Assembly (NCBI GenBank): GCA_023053685.1 | Contig: JALIGW010000021.1 | Span: forward strand, 14,091,092-14,155,091 | Source of the DNA: Diadophis punctatus similis | Lineage: Eukaryota > Chordata > Lepidosauria > Squamata > Dipsadidae | Length of the DNA stretch: 64,000 nucleotides | Reading direction: 5' to 3' | Shown here: piece after piece, positions 36,727 through 47,091 of the stretch | Numbering within the stretch: position 1 is the first letter of the stretch | Layout: each line of letters starts with the position of its first letter | The notes under the pieces: generated by a model | What the model was told of the DNA's origin: nothing | The model's input: the letters and a program-made list of their open reading frames with translations, nothing else | Databases searched by the model: none | Made by a program: the position numbers and the translations under genes

Positions 36727-39326
36727 CTGTCTTCCTCGCCATCCAGAGCGGCCAGCGGAAGCCCCTTCAGTGGGAAGAGAGAGGCGACCATGCTCCCATC
36801 TGCCAAGGCCGAGGAGGTGCCGATGCTGCTGCTTTCAGCGCCACCAGAATGCTGGCTTAAGCCAACCAGGATGGACTCCGTCATAGGGCGCTTGGCCTCT
36901 TCAATTCGGTTTACGATGGACTGAGCGAGGGACTGCGAGGAGAACTGGGAAGAGTTGGGGGCTCCCGACAAATGGATGCCCGTGGAAAGCAAGGCAGGCT
37001 GAGAGACATTTTGGACCAGGCTCCCATTTTGCATACTTGATGGCTGGGCGAGGGCCTTGGAAGGAGCCAGGCTCACGGGCGCAGGGGGCATACTGGAAGC
37101 AGAGTGGCCGGGCACAGGAGCAGCACTGGCGGAAGGGCCTGGGCTAACAGGAGGCAACTGGGCCATTCCTTGAACCAGAGGGTCAGCGGCTTGCATGGGC
37201 ATCAGGTTGCCCGGTGGCGGGATGCCCAAACTCTGAGGGACGCCTGATGGAGCACTTTGGGATCCTGGGTGACCCACCCCTGTAGGAACTGGAGGGGCTG
37301 CTTGGGAGGATGCAGGAACAGCAGCACTGGGGGCCAGCACGGAAGGAGCAATCTGGTTTGCAACGGAGGGCCGCTGGGCCACGGGAGCGACACTTCCTGG
37401 CTGTCCAACGTTCATCAGGGCAGCTGGAGCACCCACGGCTGGGATGGCGGGCTGGGCCTGCGCCACGGCCTGAGAAGGTACCATTGGGATGTGTGTCTGG
37501 ACAGGAAGCTGCATATTTGGAGGCTGAGCAACGGGCACGGCCGAACCGCTTCCGACGATTGCCGTCCCAGGCTGCAGAGAAGGAGCTGGAAGCATCTGCG
37601 GCTGCTGGATGTACTCGGGCAACGAAGTTTGGGCAACGGGCTTCACGTGCTGCCCTGGAGCCATCTGCATAGGCATGGGTGGCAGGGCGCTGGGGTGCTG
37701 AGCCTGTCCCTGCCCAAAAGGTAACGGCTGGGGCTGTGGAGCGACTGGAACAGCAGGGACCAGATGGGCCGGCGGTGGGGTGAACGGCAGAGTTGGTTGA
37801 TGGCCACTAACGATGGTCAATGGAGGAACGGCCGAGGCGGGAGGGGGCGCCCCTTGTTTCTGCGGAGGGTAGCTGACCTCTTGAGGATGTGGCTGGACAT
37901 GGGGGAGTTGGGACTGAGACATACTCTGGGGGAGCCCCGGTGCCGGCGCAGGGGGCACCCCGGCGCTGCTGAACTCCATCTGTTGAGGCACACCTTGGAA
38001 CCCTTGCGGCTGCGTCCCAGGAGGCGCCCCAATCTCCCCACTGCCCACGCTCTCGGTGTAGTGGCTCAGGGTGCTGCTGACCGAGCTCCCACTGGTGCTT
38101 TCCCTTTCGGAGGCCACATCTAGGAGAGTGTCCACGGTTTTAGCCACGGGGGCACTTTCAGCCACCGCCCCGGGATTCTCCTTGTCGTAGAACTCGGTAC
38201 AAGTCCATCGGCCTTTCTTAAATGGCTCCGAACTCGAATCTAATTTCACCACACGGAAACGGGAGGTGCTGACGCCTGGATGCAGATGACCTGTTGCTGT
38301 GGCCCCTGCGGCTGTATGACCGGCACTTCCGGAGGCATTCGAGGAGGCCCCGGTGCCATTGCCGATCCCGCCGGAGAGCACCACGTTCCCAGGGTGGCTC
38401 CCTCCGGGCAAGGACATGCCGTTGCCAGCAGCAGCAAGGTTCGTGAGGGTCTTGCCCAACTGGCAGGCCCTGCCACTCGCTGCACCGGCCAAGGCTCCCC
38501 CGGCAGAGATGGCCCCCGCATGGAAGTGAGCCACGGTGGCCCCCGCAAGAGCGGCTACGGAGGAGGCAACCGCAGGACCAGGCCTGGTGCCCTCCAAGCT
38601 CCCTGCAACAGGCAGCCTTCGGAAAGACGGGCTGGATGGAGATCCCCCGGAGATTGGCGGGGAGACCCCGTGGTGGGAGGGAGGCTGGGGGTGCCCCCCA
38701 TGGGCGTAGTGGGGCGGGTGCGGCAGGTGGGCGCTGCCGTTGGTCAGGCCTCGGGACTGCTGGGCCGGGCGAGGCTGGTTGGGGGAGACGGCGCCGGGAC
38801 TGTCGGCCTCGTGGAAGTTGTTGAGCGTCTCCTCCGAAGAGCTGCGTTCGGGCTCCCCCAAGTCGGTGGCCCGGGACAGCGAGACGTCCAGGATCTCGGA
38901 GGAGGAGAAGTCCTCGGTGTGCGACTCGTCCAGGTCGTCGTAACTCTCGGTGTCTTCGGCGATGCTGTTGTTGGAGCTGAGGCTGGCCGAGATCTGCGCC
39001 GGGGTCACGCTGGTGATCTGGAAGCCGCTCTTCTTCTTCAACTGGGCGCCCGCCGCCCCGCCGCCGCCTCCTCCTCCTCCCTGCGAGAGCAGCGCCAGGC
39101 TCTGCGGCGGAGCAGCCCCGGGCGGGCAAGTGGAGACGGAGACCGAGGAGGCGGCGGCAGGGGAAGCCGGCGTCGGCTGCACCAGCAGGCCGGCCGGGAA
39201 GTCCTCCAAGCCGGCGCCGCTGCCGCCGCCGCCGCCCCTCCGAGGCAGCATCGCGGGCTGCGCCATCTTCTTCCTCTCCCGCGCCTCCGCCGCTGAGTCA
39301 GGCTGCTGCTGCTGCTGCTGCTGCAT
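36727..39326 (-). CDS. TSC22D1: TSC22D1 long isoform, first coding exon (rest of gene outside window)
   Basis: This single exon encodes about 866 residues of the long isoform of TSC22 domain family member 1, a nuclear and cytoplasmic regulator in TGF-beta and stress signalling. The start has a seven-residue polyglutamine run, then MAQPAMLPRRG at residues 21-31, which resembles the start of mammalian TSC22D1. Two poly-Gly runs follow. The most conserved block is at about residues 97-190 (KKKSGFQITSVTPAQISAS, then an acidic DDLDESHTED stretch and RSSSEETLNNF). A second block, SRFRVVKLDSSSEPFKKGRW, is near residue 360. A third, ERESTSGSSVSSTLSHYTES, follows. The rest is Pro/Gln/Ala-rich and low complexity. 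The open frame ends at a donor, AGACAG|GTAAG, at 36727/36726, and the next in-frame triplet is a stop, so translation must continue in another exon. The TSC box and leucine zipper lie in downstream exons that I do not find here. TSC22D2 is less likely because it lacks this N-terminus. Confidence 0.93.
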
Positions 39327-39800
39327 TGGGGCCGGCGGGAGGAAGGCCCGACGCCGCCGACGCCTCCCTCAGGCGCCGCCCCGACCGGGTTGAGAAGGAG
39401 GCGGCCGCCGCCCCCGAGCCTTCTTCCCTCAGCAGCGGCGCCGGCAAGAGGAGGCGGCCGGGTTCCCCTGAGGAGGAGGAAGAAGAGGAGGAGGAGGAGG
39501 AGGAAGGAGCCGCCCCTGGCGACGCGCACGCGAGGCAGCCCCCGCCGGCCGCGGCCCCATCCAGAGACGCCGCCGCCGCCGCCGCCTCCCGCTCCTCCTC
39601 ACGGGGCACCGAGCGGCCGCACCAGCCCCGCTTCTCCTCAGGCTGACGCCGCCCCGTCGGAGCCGCCTTGGCGAGGCCAGAGCTCGCTCTGTGGGGTGGG
39701 GGGGGGGCGCAGCCGGGCTGAGGAGACGCTCCGCCTCCGCTGAGCTCCGCTGGGGTGGGCGGGGGGAGGCTGCCTTAATAGGGGGAGGCGGCCGAAAGAT
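39327..39800 (-). promoter_or_regulatory. TSC22D1: TSC22D1 5' UTR and promoter region, CpG-rich
   Basis: Upstream of the TSC22D1 start codon the sequence is very GC- and CpG-rich, with GAG and GCC triplet tracts. Read on the minus strand, a TATA-like CTATTAAGG lies near 39771-39780. A YY1-like AAGATGGCG sits at 39796-39804 on the plus strand. These would fit a start of transcription near 39740, giving a 5' UTR of about 400 bases, but no start site can be proven from sequence. Long open frames on both strands here are by-products of the GC content. Confidence 0.5.
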
Positions 39801-39810
39801 GGCGCAGGCG

Positions 39811-40410
39811 CCGCCCCGCCGCAGACATCAAGGGCCCGTCGGGACGAGAGGGGAGGGGGGCTGGCCGAAGGGGTTCGGCTACTCTGGCGGAAACGGACGA
39901 AGCTAGTCGGAGGAGGTGGGGTGCGGGTGGGGGAAGGTCTCCGAGCGCAGCCCCGCCGCGGACATCAAGGGCCCGTCAGGACGAGCGGAGCTGGGGAGGC
40001 CGACAGGTTTCGGCTCCGCTGGCGGAAATGGCCGAAGTGTCCGGGCGCACCCCCGCCGCAGACATCAAGGGACCTTCGGGACTAAGAAGGAGGGAGGGAG
40101 GGAGGTGGAGACAGGCCGAAGGGCTTCGGCTCCCGTTGGCGGAAATGGCCGAAGCTAGTCAGAGGAGGGGAAACGGGGAGGTGTCCGGGCGCAGCCCCGC
40201 CGCAGACGTAAAGAGCCTGTCGGGACGAAGAAGGGAGGTGGGGAGGCCGAAGGCGTTCGGCTCCGCCGGCGGAAATGCCCGAGGCTAGCCGGAGGAGGGA
40301 GGGGGCGAGGTTTCTGGGCGCAGCCTCGCCGCAGACATAAAGGAACCGCCGGGAAGAGAGAGAGGGGGTCGGCTGAAGGGCTTCGGCTCCCCTGACGGAA
40401 ATGGCCGAGG
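39811..40410. repeat. GC-rich promoter minisatellite, five units of about 100-143 bp
   Basis: The anchor GCCGCAGACATCAAGG recurs with small changes at about 39818, 39955, 40055, 40198 and 40328. Each unit also carries a CCGAAGG...TTCGGCT dyad, a GGCGGAAATGGCCGAAG box and, in most units, GCTAGTC plus a GGAGG run. Unit spacings are 137, 100, 143 and 130 bp; the short unit has lost the GCTAGTC segment. The array lies just upstream of the probable TSC22D1 promoter and is rich in CpG. The GGAAATGGCC box resembles YY1 or ETS sites, but binding is inference. Confidence 0.85.
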
Positions 40411-40923
40411 CTAGTCTGGAGGGGAGGGGAGGGGAGGAGGGAAGGGGTGGGGAATGGCCCGGGCTGCGCCTGGCCTCGCTTTCTGCTTCCCTCCGGAATG
40501 CAAAGGCTTGGGAAAGCGGGCTGGGGGCCTGGGTTGCCCGGAGAGGATGGGGTCGGCAGGTGGCCCAGCTGCGCTTCGGGGGTGTCCGGTAGAGGGGGGT
40601 CGCAGGGGTCCCCCCGGGAATGAGGGATCCCCTCTCTGAGGGACTCGGGAGGAGCAAAACCGAAAGGCGGACATGTGTGCCATCTGCCAGGGCTGCAATG
40701 CCAAGGCGTCCGTTGCTGCAAAAGAAAAAAACGATAAAGAATATTTGTAGCCCGGGGTTGAAATGAAGGGTCCTTGGTGCTCTCTGGGCTGGGTGGGTTT
40801 TCTTGCAGACGTTTCATTGCCCAACTAGGGAACTGCATCAGTCTTAGGAGGGAGTTGGGTTTGTAGAGAGGAGGAGGAGGAGGATTGTGGGGTCCTGGGT
40901 GCTCTCTGAACTTGGTGGTTTTC

Positions 40924-40975
40924 TTGCAGACGTTTCATTACCCAACTAGGTAGCATCATCAGGGCTAGAAGGGAA
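40924..40975 (-). ncRNA. Hammerhead-ribozyme-like motif in array
   Basis: On the minus strand CTGATGA (40956-40962) is followed by a stem II, GAAA, palindromic ACGT and GTC (40929-40931). Stem I has CTTCTAGCC against TGCAAGAAA, mostly paired. Confidence 0.5.
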
Positions 40976-41067
40976 TGAGGTTTGCGGGGAGAAGGAGGAG
41001 GAGTGTGAGATCCTTGGTGCACTCTGGGCTGGGAGGGTTTTCTTGCAAGTGTTTCATTAACCAACTA

Positions 41068-41150
41068 TTTATTTATTTATTTATTTATTTAAATATATTT
41101 GTATGCCGCCCAACTCCTGAGGGACTCTGGGCGGCTAACAGCATGTCAAA
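41068..41150 (-). mobile_element. L2-type LINE tail inserted in the array
   Basis: A (TTTA)n run and TGCCGCCCAACTCCTGAGGG are the inverse of an L2 3' end. It splits CCAACTAGGGAA of an array unit, with AACTA on each side. Confidence 0.7.
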
Positions 41151-41312
41151 CTAGGGAACATCATCAGTGCTAGGAGGGAGGGGGGTTTGCGTGTGGAGGA
41201 GGAGGAGGACTACAATGACAATGGGGTTCCTGGTGCTCTCTGAACTTAGTGGTTTTCTTGCAGACGTTTCAGGACCCATCTAGGTAACACCATCAATACT
41301 AACTGGGACTCC

Positions 41313-41362
41313 CTACTAGCACTGATGATGTTACCCAGTCAGGAAACGTCTGCAGGGAGACC
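41313..41362 (+). ncRNA. Hammerhead-ribozyme-like motif, plus orientation
   Basis: CTGATGA at 41322-41328, a shortened stem II, GAAAC at 41343-41347 and GTC to 41350. Stem I pairs AGCA with TGC. Confidence 0.4.
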
Positions 41363-41603
41363 ACCAGGCTCAGAGATCACCAAGGACCCAACAAAGAAGC
41401 CATTTGTGCCCCATTGCCCAGACACTGGATTTTTCCAGAACTCTGCCTTGTGGGTGAAGGCGTGTGTTTGTGTGTGTGTGTGTGTCAGTGATGGGATAGT
41501 GTTGGAAGGCCCAATTGAGAAGAACATCCATCTCTGAGGTGGCTAAAAAGTCAACACCAACCAGATGGGGCAAACTCCAAGGAATGCAAATGTTCACTTA
41601 GGA

Positions 41604-41728
41604 CAGGGGTCCCCAAACTTGGCAACTTTAAGACTTGTGGACTTCAACTCCCAGAATTCTCCAGCCAGCTATGAATTCTGGGAGTTGAAGTCCACAAGTC
41701 TTAAAGTTGCCAAGTTTGAAGACCTCTG
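41604..41728. mobile_element. Palindromic hAT MITE
   Basis: A 125-bp hairpin-forming copy; ACTTAGGA is repeated exactly at 41596-41603 and 41729-41736. Confidence 0.92.
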
Positions 41729-42117
41729 ACTTAGGAGCTTGTCCTCTTAAGTCTTCTGACTCTCCTTTCTCAACCTGGGATGTCAAAGACACTTGCCAGG
41801 TGTTTTGATCATGCGCTTCCAGATTGCACATACTGTCCCCAGTATCAGTGGTATCATCATGCATGATGTGCCTCTACTGTTCAGAGAACCACTTTCCAAC
41901 AGTCAGGCTAGAAAGCAGGAGACTGCGAGTTCAAGTCTCGCCTTAACCATGAAAACAGGCTGGGTGACTTTGGAGCAATCACCAGGAGATTGGGAGCCTT
42001 AGCTATGAGAGCCAGCTGGGTGACTTTGGGCTAGTCCTTCTCTCTCAGCCCAACCTACCTCACAAGATTGTTGTGGAGAAAATAGGGAGGTATGTTGGAC
42101 ATGTTCTCTACCTTGAT

Positions 42118-42806
42118 AGAGATGGATGGATGGATGAGTAGGTATATAGATAGGTAGATCGATGGATGAATGTAGATAGATGATATGATGGATGGATGAT
42201 AGATATAAGATGGATAATAGATGGATGATAGATATAGATTAGATAGATAAATTGATAGATGGGTAGATATAATCATATCTTATATGATAGATGTAAGATG
42301 GATGATAGATCAATTGATAGATGATAGATTACATAAATTGATAGATGGATGATATAGATTAGATAAATTGATAGATGGGTAGATATAATCTTATATCTTA
42401 TATGATAGATGTAAGATGGATGATATATCAATTGATAGATGATTACATAAATTGATAGATGGATGATATAGATTAGATAGACAAATTGATAGATGGGTAG
42501 ATATAATCTTATATCTTATATGATAGATGTAAGATGGATGATAGATCAATTGATAGATGATTAAATAAATTGATAGATGGATGATATAGATTAGATAGAC
42601 AAATTGATAGATGGGTAGATATAATCTTATTTTTTATGATAGATGTAAGATGGATTGATGATAGATCAATTGATAGATGGATGATATAGATTAGATAGAT
42701 AAATTGATAGACGGGTAGATATAATCTTATATCTTATATGATAGATGTAAGATGGATGGATGATAAATCGATTGATAGATGATAGGTAGATAAATAGATG
42801 GACACA
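42118..42806. repeat. GATA-rich minisatellite with about 117-bp higher-order units
   Basis: ATTGATAGATGGGTAGATAT recurs at 42251, 42367, 42485, 42603 and (changed) 42703. Units also carry GTAAGATGGATGATAGATCA. So this is a higher-order array and not a simple GATA run. Confidence 0.9.
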
Positions 42807-43047
42807 TAACAATAGCACTTAGACTTATATACCACTTCACAGTGCTTTACAGCCCTCTCTAAGCGGTTTACAGAGTTCAGCATATTGCCCCCAACAATCT
42901 GGGTCCTCATTTTACCCACCTCGGAAGGATGGAAGGCTGAGTCAACCTTGAGCCTGGTGCGATTTGAACAGCCAAATTGCAGGCAGCCAGCAGTCAGCAG
43001 AAGTAGCCTGCATTACTGCACTCTAACCACTGCCACTGCGGCTGTAT
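42807..43047 (-). mobile_element. tRNA-derived SINE
   Basis: A minus-strand full copy. It abuts the GATA array at its tail. Confidence 0.88.
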
Positions 43048-46000
43048 AGCTAGATATAAAGATATGATAGAGATGGATGGATGTGTGTGTGTGTGTGTAT
43101 GCGTGTACCAAGTTTGTAGTCTTGGGGGTTCCCTCCTCCCCCAATACAGTGCCAGGGCAGCTGAGTGTGAGAGTGCCATTTGTGCATTCCTATCACAGGG
43201 AATGAGGCCTGCTCCCCAAAGTTCATGCAGGGAGCCCATTGATGGCAAAGAGGAAGGCCTGGGAGAGCGAAGGGTGTTATTAGCAAGAGCAGAAAAGGCG
43301 ATTTGCATGGAAAAGGGGAGGCCAGCTTGTTCTCTTTTGAACCTGGCACCCCAGGAGACTTTCTGGGAAGAAGGGGCCGGAAGAGACTAATTGACTACTA
43401 AAGAAATCCCAGAGCTGCTCGGCTCCCTTTTACAAGCTGCTTTGAACATCTGGGAGCAGAAAAGAAAAGGAAAAAAAACCAGTACACACTTCAAGGAACA
43501 AAAGCAATCGCAGCCTTTCCTGTTTCTAAGCCCTTTTCTGATCCATCTGAATGTATAACTAGGGTGAAAAAGGAATTCCTCCCTCCTCCCCCCAAAATAA
43601 TGGCTTCACCTGGCTAATGTTTTTTAAAATACTACTTGAACTAATAAAGGACAAAGTTGGGATTGGAAAAGCTATTCTGAATCCCTACAGGATTTAAATA
43701 TAGTTGGCAATGGCTAGAGGGATGAAAATCCACAGGGACTCCTTTACCTTTTACTTTAAAAAAAATAAACAAATATATAGGTTTAAAGGTTTAAAAACTC
43801 TTGCAAGACCATAGGCAAGATGGACATAGATGTGTTCACGTGTATCGGTCCCTGGTTATCCGTCTTCCATTAAAAATGGTTACCGCTTCCAAATCTGAGC
43901 TGTGTCGTCATTTTAATATCCCCATTTGGGGGTGGGGGGTAAACATAGGAAGAAATGCATTCCACTGTTTCTCATTTACTTTATCCATTGAATACTCATC
44001 GAACAGTAACTGAGACATAAGCTGCATGGGGAAGAGAAATTGTGGAGTTTGCTTCTTTATCTCCTCTGATAGGAAATGCTGGGTTAACTCTTTAAAAAAA
44101 GATATTTGGAAATGTTGGTGTTTTTTTTCCATGACCGGGCATCCGTGTGCCTGCAACCAAAGTGGTTCTTACTGTTTCTTTAAAAATGAGTGATTCATTT
44201 CCCTAAACATTTTTTTAAAGTTATTGTCCATTCGAATAAAGTGGCTCTGAAGTTATACAGGGCTTTTATAAACCCTTGAAATTTGTTTTGAGTGATTTGA
44301 GAGCTGTATTGTTTTAAGAAGAAAGTTGCGCTTTTAACTAATCCGTATGGCGTTAATATGGATTCAGCGATCCGGATGACTGAATTGTCCCAATTTTCGA
44401 AACGCAAAGCTGCCTATTATATTTACATTATAAACAAAGGCAATCTTAAGTGCTTTGGATGTAAATGAGTCACCTTGGACAGATCTGACACCTTCAGAAA
44501 TGAAACTACAGAATCCAGAGAACAGATTTTCTCTTTCTGCTAGACCTGGCGAGAAGTTTGGGCGTTGGGCCCAAGATATATAGACTTTTAAAATTTGTAA
44601 TACAGAAGATAATAAATTAATTAAAAATAATAAAACAAAAAGTACCGAACAAAAACTCAAAAGGGCCGGCTGGATGAGGAAACTGGAGGGTAAAACATAT
44701 AAAGAACTGGATAAGGGCTGGAATTGGGTATGCCCAGTTTAACGAAGGATTAGGAGTGACATGATAGCAGTCTTCCAATTCCTGCTATAAAGAAGAGAGG
44801 GTCAACTTATTCTCCAAAGCACCAGAAGCAACGGATGGAGACTAATCAAGGAGAGAAGCAACCTGGAATTAAGGAGGAATTTCCTGACAGAACAATTGAT
44901 CAGTGGAACGGCTTGTCACTGGAGTGCTCCATCACTGGAGGTTTTTAAGAGATTGGACAACCCTTTGAGCAGGGGATGGACTAGGAGACCTCCAAGGTCC
45001 CTTCCAATTTTCTTGTTCTGGATGGACCATTGGGTCTTTTTCCGCCTTCAGTTTTCTGTTTCTATTCCAACTTCAGTTCGTATCCAACCATCATGGATGA
45101 AACGCTTCTTTCTTGATCTACCTTAGCAAGTGGCCAAATAGAGTGGTTGAAAGCAGACCTAGCTCTCTCCTTCTTTTGTATCCCTAAAATGTGGAGGAAT
45201 GTAGAATTACCAACCAAAATTAGCTGTTTTAACACAGGACTCTAGAATGCTCATCACCGTGAACACCTGCAAACTAATCAGAATTCTTCAGAGCTCTGCA
45301 TACTGGATTTACCTTCTGCTCTTCTCTGCCGCAGACACAATTAAACACCCAGACGTGAAATATTATGTCCTTGTGATTCCGGAGACATAGAGACAACCAA
45401 CCATGTCCTCCTTCATTGCCATTAGCACAGAGATCGCCAAAAGCACCAGAGAATGCCAATCCTCCAGCAAATTCCCAGTAGAGTTGATAATTTATAAGAA
45501 GGAGAGTTGCTATCTATTGCAGCGAAGATGTTCAGAAATTGTTGGGAGTGAGGTGGAAATCATAAACATCTTTGTATGGCTGAATTCTGGGCCCTTCCTT
45601 GAACACTCCACATTCTGCATAAAAGAAATTAAGTCTCACTTAAATTATTAAGCCTATTTTATCCTTTGATATTTTCCAGTTGTGTCCTATAGATACAATA
45701 TAAAGAAGGTAACGATTATTGGGACTTCTCGCTAGCTGTGAAGATAACGAAGAAGTCAGCAATATGCAAATTATTATTTTTTGCTTCGAACATTGGATTG
45801 CACTGAGATTTTTTTCTATTTTTCTTCAAAAAGCACCCTGAACATTAATTTACAAGCTAAAAATTCACAATTTTTTAAAAAAATCAAAGTACAGCAGTAG
45901 CTCCCAAAATTCAACTTTATGCGCTGAGCTATGTCCCACTCAGTTTAGACTTATTTGTGATACGCTTTTTTCGAGTGCAAAACTCTTCACATTCAGGATA

Positions 46001-46571
46001 TTCTGAAGATCTCTGTCCAAATATTTAGAGGGATCCGAGTTCATTTTTATTTTCTTATCCTGCGTTCTCTCATTGCATGTATTGCAACTTTAAAACCAGA
46101 GCATAAGGAGGGGCAGGAACATTGCCTGATCAACACACTCTAATCTGAGCAGATAAACACTTAACTGCATGTTTTTGTTCCCTGATGAAAATTTTCCATC
46201 ACAGAAATGAGAATAAAGCAACAATAAAGGATAAAACCCAAACCACTTGCAGACTGTGCCCATTATTTTCAAACTAAAGTACAGAAAAGTAGTTTATGAA
46301 GCCTCTCTCTTGTATATCTTTTTCTTTTAATAAGTAAATCAGTACTTTTAGTAAGTAAAGCTTGCTGCTGATAAGATTTTTAGTATCACGTGAAACTGCT
46401 GATATTTTGGAAGTCGCTAATTCTAAAAACAGGGCAAAGACGTTATGTCGAGGCCGACACCCTTAAAATAGAGACAGCGCTTCTTCCATCCTGTCTGCTA
46501 CTCTTGACTTTTGAGCACACCTTATGGCCATCCCTGACATAAAAGGTAAATAAAACAGTATTAATATGATT
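43048..46571. other. TSC22D1-NUFIP1 intergenic sequence
   Basis: Mostly unique. A short GT run is at 43082-43100 and a CR1 3' end at 44755-45015. Bases 43110-43480 are repeat-free and GC-balanced, a possible TSC22D1 enhancer by position only. No exon is seen. Confidence 0.45.
44755..45015 (+). mobile_element. CR1 3' end
   Basis: AGAGGGTCAACTTATTCTCC, GGTTTTTAAGAGATTGGACA and AGACCTCCAAGGTCCCTTCC are in order; the copy has internal deletions. Confidence 0.85.
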
Positions 46572-46577
46572 TTTATT
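46572..46577 (-). promoter_or_regulatory. NUFIP1: Candidate NUFIP1 poly(A) signal
   Basis: An AATAAA hexamer on the minus strand lies about 220 bases after the NUFIP1 stop codon. It is the first canonical hexamer I see downstream. Use of this site is inference. Confidence 0.4.
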
Positions 46578-46794
46578 CACACTTACAGTAAGTAAAAAAT
46601 GAATCCCTGAAGGAAAAATATTGCAAGATCGTAACGTCACAAGGCCTGAGTTTTAGTTTTTTCGTCAAAAGGGTTAATTTAAATGTAGGTAAATCCTTTG
46701 GATGCGACGGACAGTTTGAGGTGTTTCAGCAAGCATCTGAAGATGGATGGGTAATGGTTACCCATGCATAGGTTTTTTTTTTAAAAAAAAGAGA

Positions 46795-47091
46795 TTAGTT
46801 GTCTTCAGAAGTGATCTCTGTAGATTCCCAGACATCTTCATCCACAGCAGGAAATGCAGAGACTTCCTCGCTTCGAAATACTTCGTTGGGTTGTGTTCTG
46901 TTCGGGTCAAAGTCGAGAGGGTTGATTAATGGGCACGGTTCGTCTGCTGCTGCCGGCTTCTGTGCGTGCTCGCTGTCCGACGGAGCGTCTGAATGACTTC
47001 CTAAGTGCAATCCAAGGCCGTCGTTCTGCAGGATATAGCGGATACACTGCAGGATCACGTTCCTTTCGTGCCGTATGTCCTTTGCTAGGAG
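46795..47091 (-). CDS. NUFIP1: NUFIP1 last coding exon
   Basis: The exon starts [20 protein letters not shown] and ends EITSEDN before TAA. The first 28 residues are the conserved C-terminal box. The acidic tail, with [17 protein letters not shown], is longer than in human NUFIP1. The acceptor is TTCTGCACAG|CTC at 47091. Confidence 0.95.
   Translation of the reverse strand, partial: LLAKDIRHERNVILQCIRYILQNDGLGLHLGSHSDAPSDSEHAQKPAAADEPCPLINPLDFDPNRTQPNEVFRSEEVSAFPAVDEDVWESTEITSEDN

Larger units (their letters stand above)
40735..41390 (-). mobile_element. Tandem Penelope-like ends with hammerhead-like cores
   Basis: The word TTCTTGCAGACGTTTCATTA (or close) recurs at 40800, 40921, 41040 and 41255, so units are about 120 bp once the insertion at 41068-41150 is removed. 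On the minus strand each unit is GATGATG...GAAACGTCTGCAAGAAAACC. Bases 41310-41390 hold one more unit in plus orientation, which makes an inverted junction. The family 3' end (GAATATTTGTAGC on plus) is at 40740. Confidence 0.6.

Noticed and set aside
38218..39129. 303-codon alternative frame on the minus strand within the TSC22D1 exon
   Set aside because: It is a frame shadow; the conserved blocks are all in the main frame.
38280..39296. 338-codon open frame on the plus strand over TSC22D1 exon 1
   Set aside because: It is an antisense shadow of a GC-rich exon and has no family resemblance.
40082..40838. Pro/Arg-rich minus-strand frames of 191 and 227 codons
   Set aside because: They arise from the GC-rich minisatellite and flanking CpG island, without splice support or similarity.
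42118..42806. CRISPR-like regular spacing
   Set aside because: Units are adjacent, spacers are not unique and the genome is eukaryotic; it is a minisatellite.
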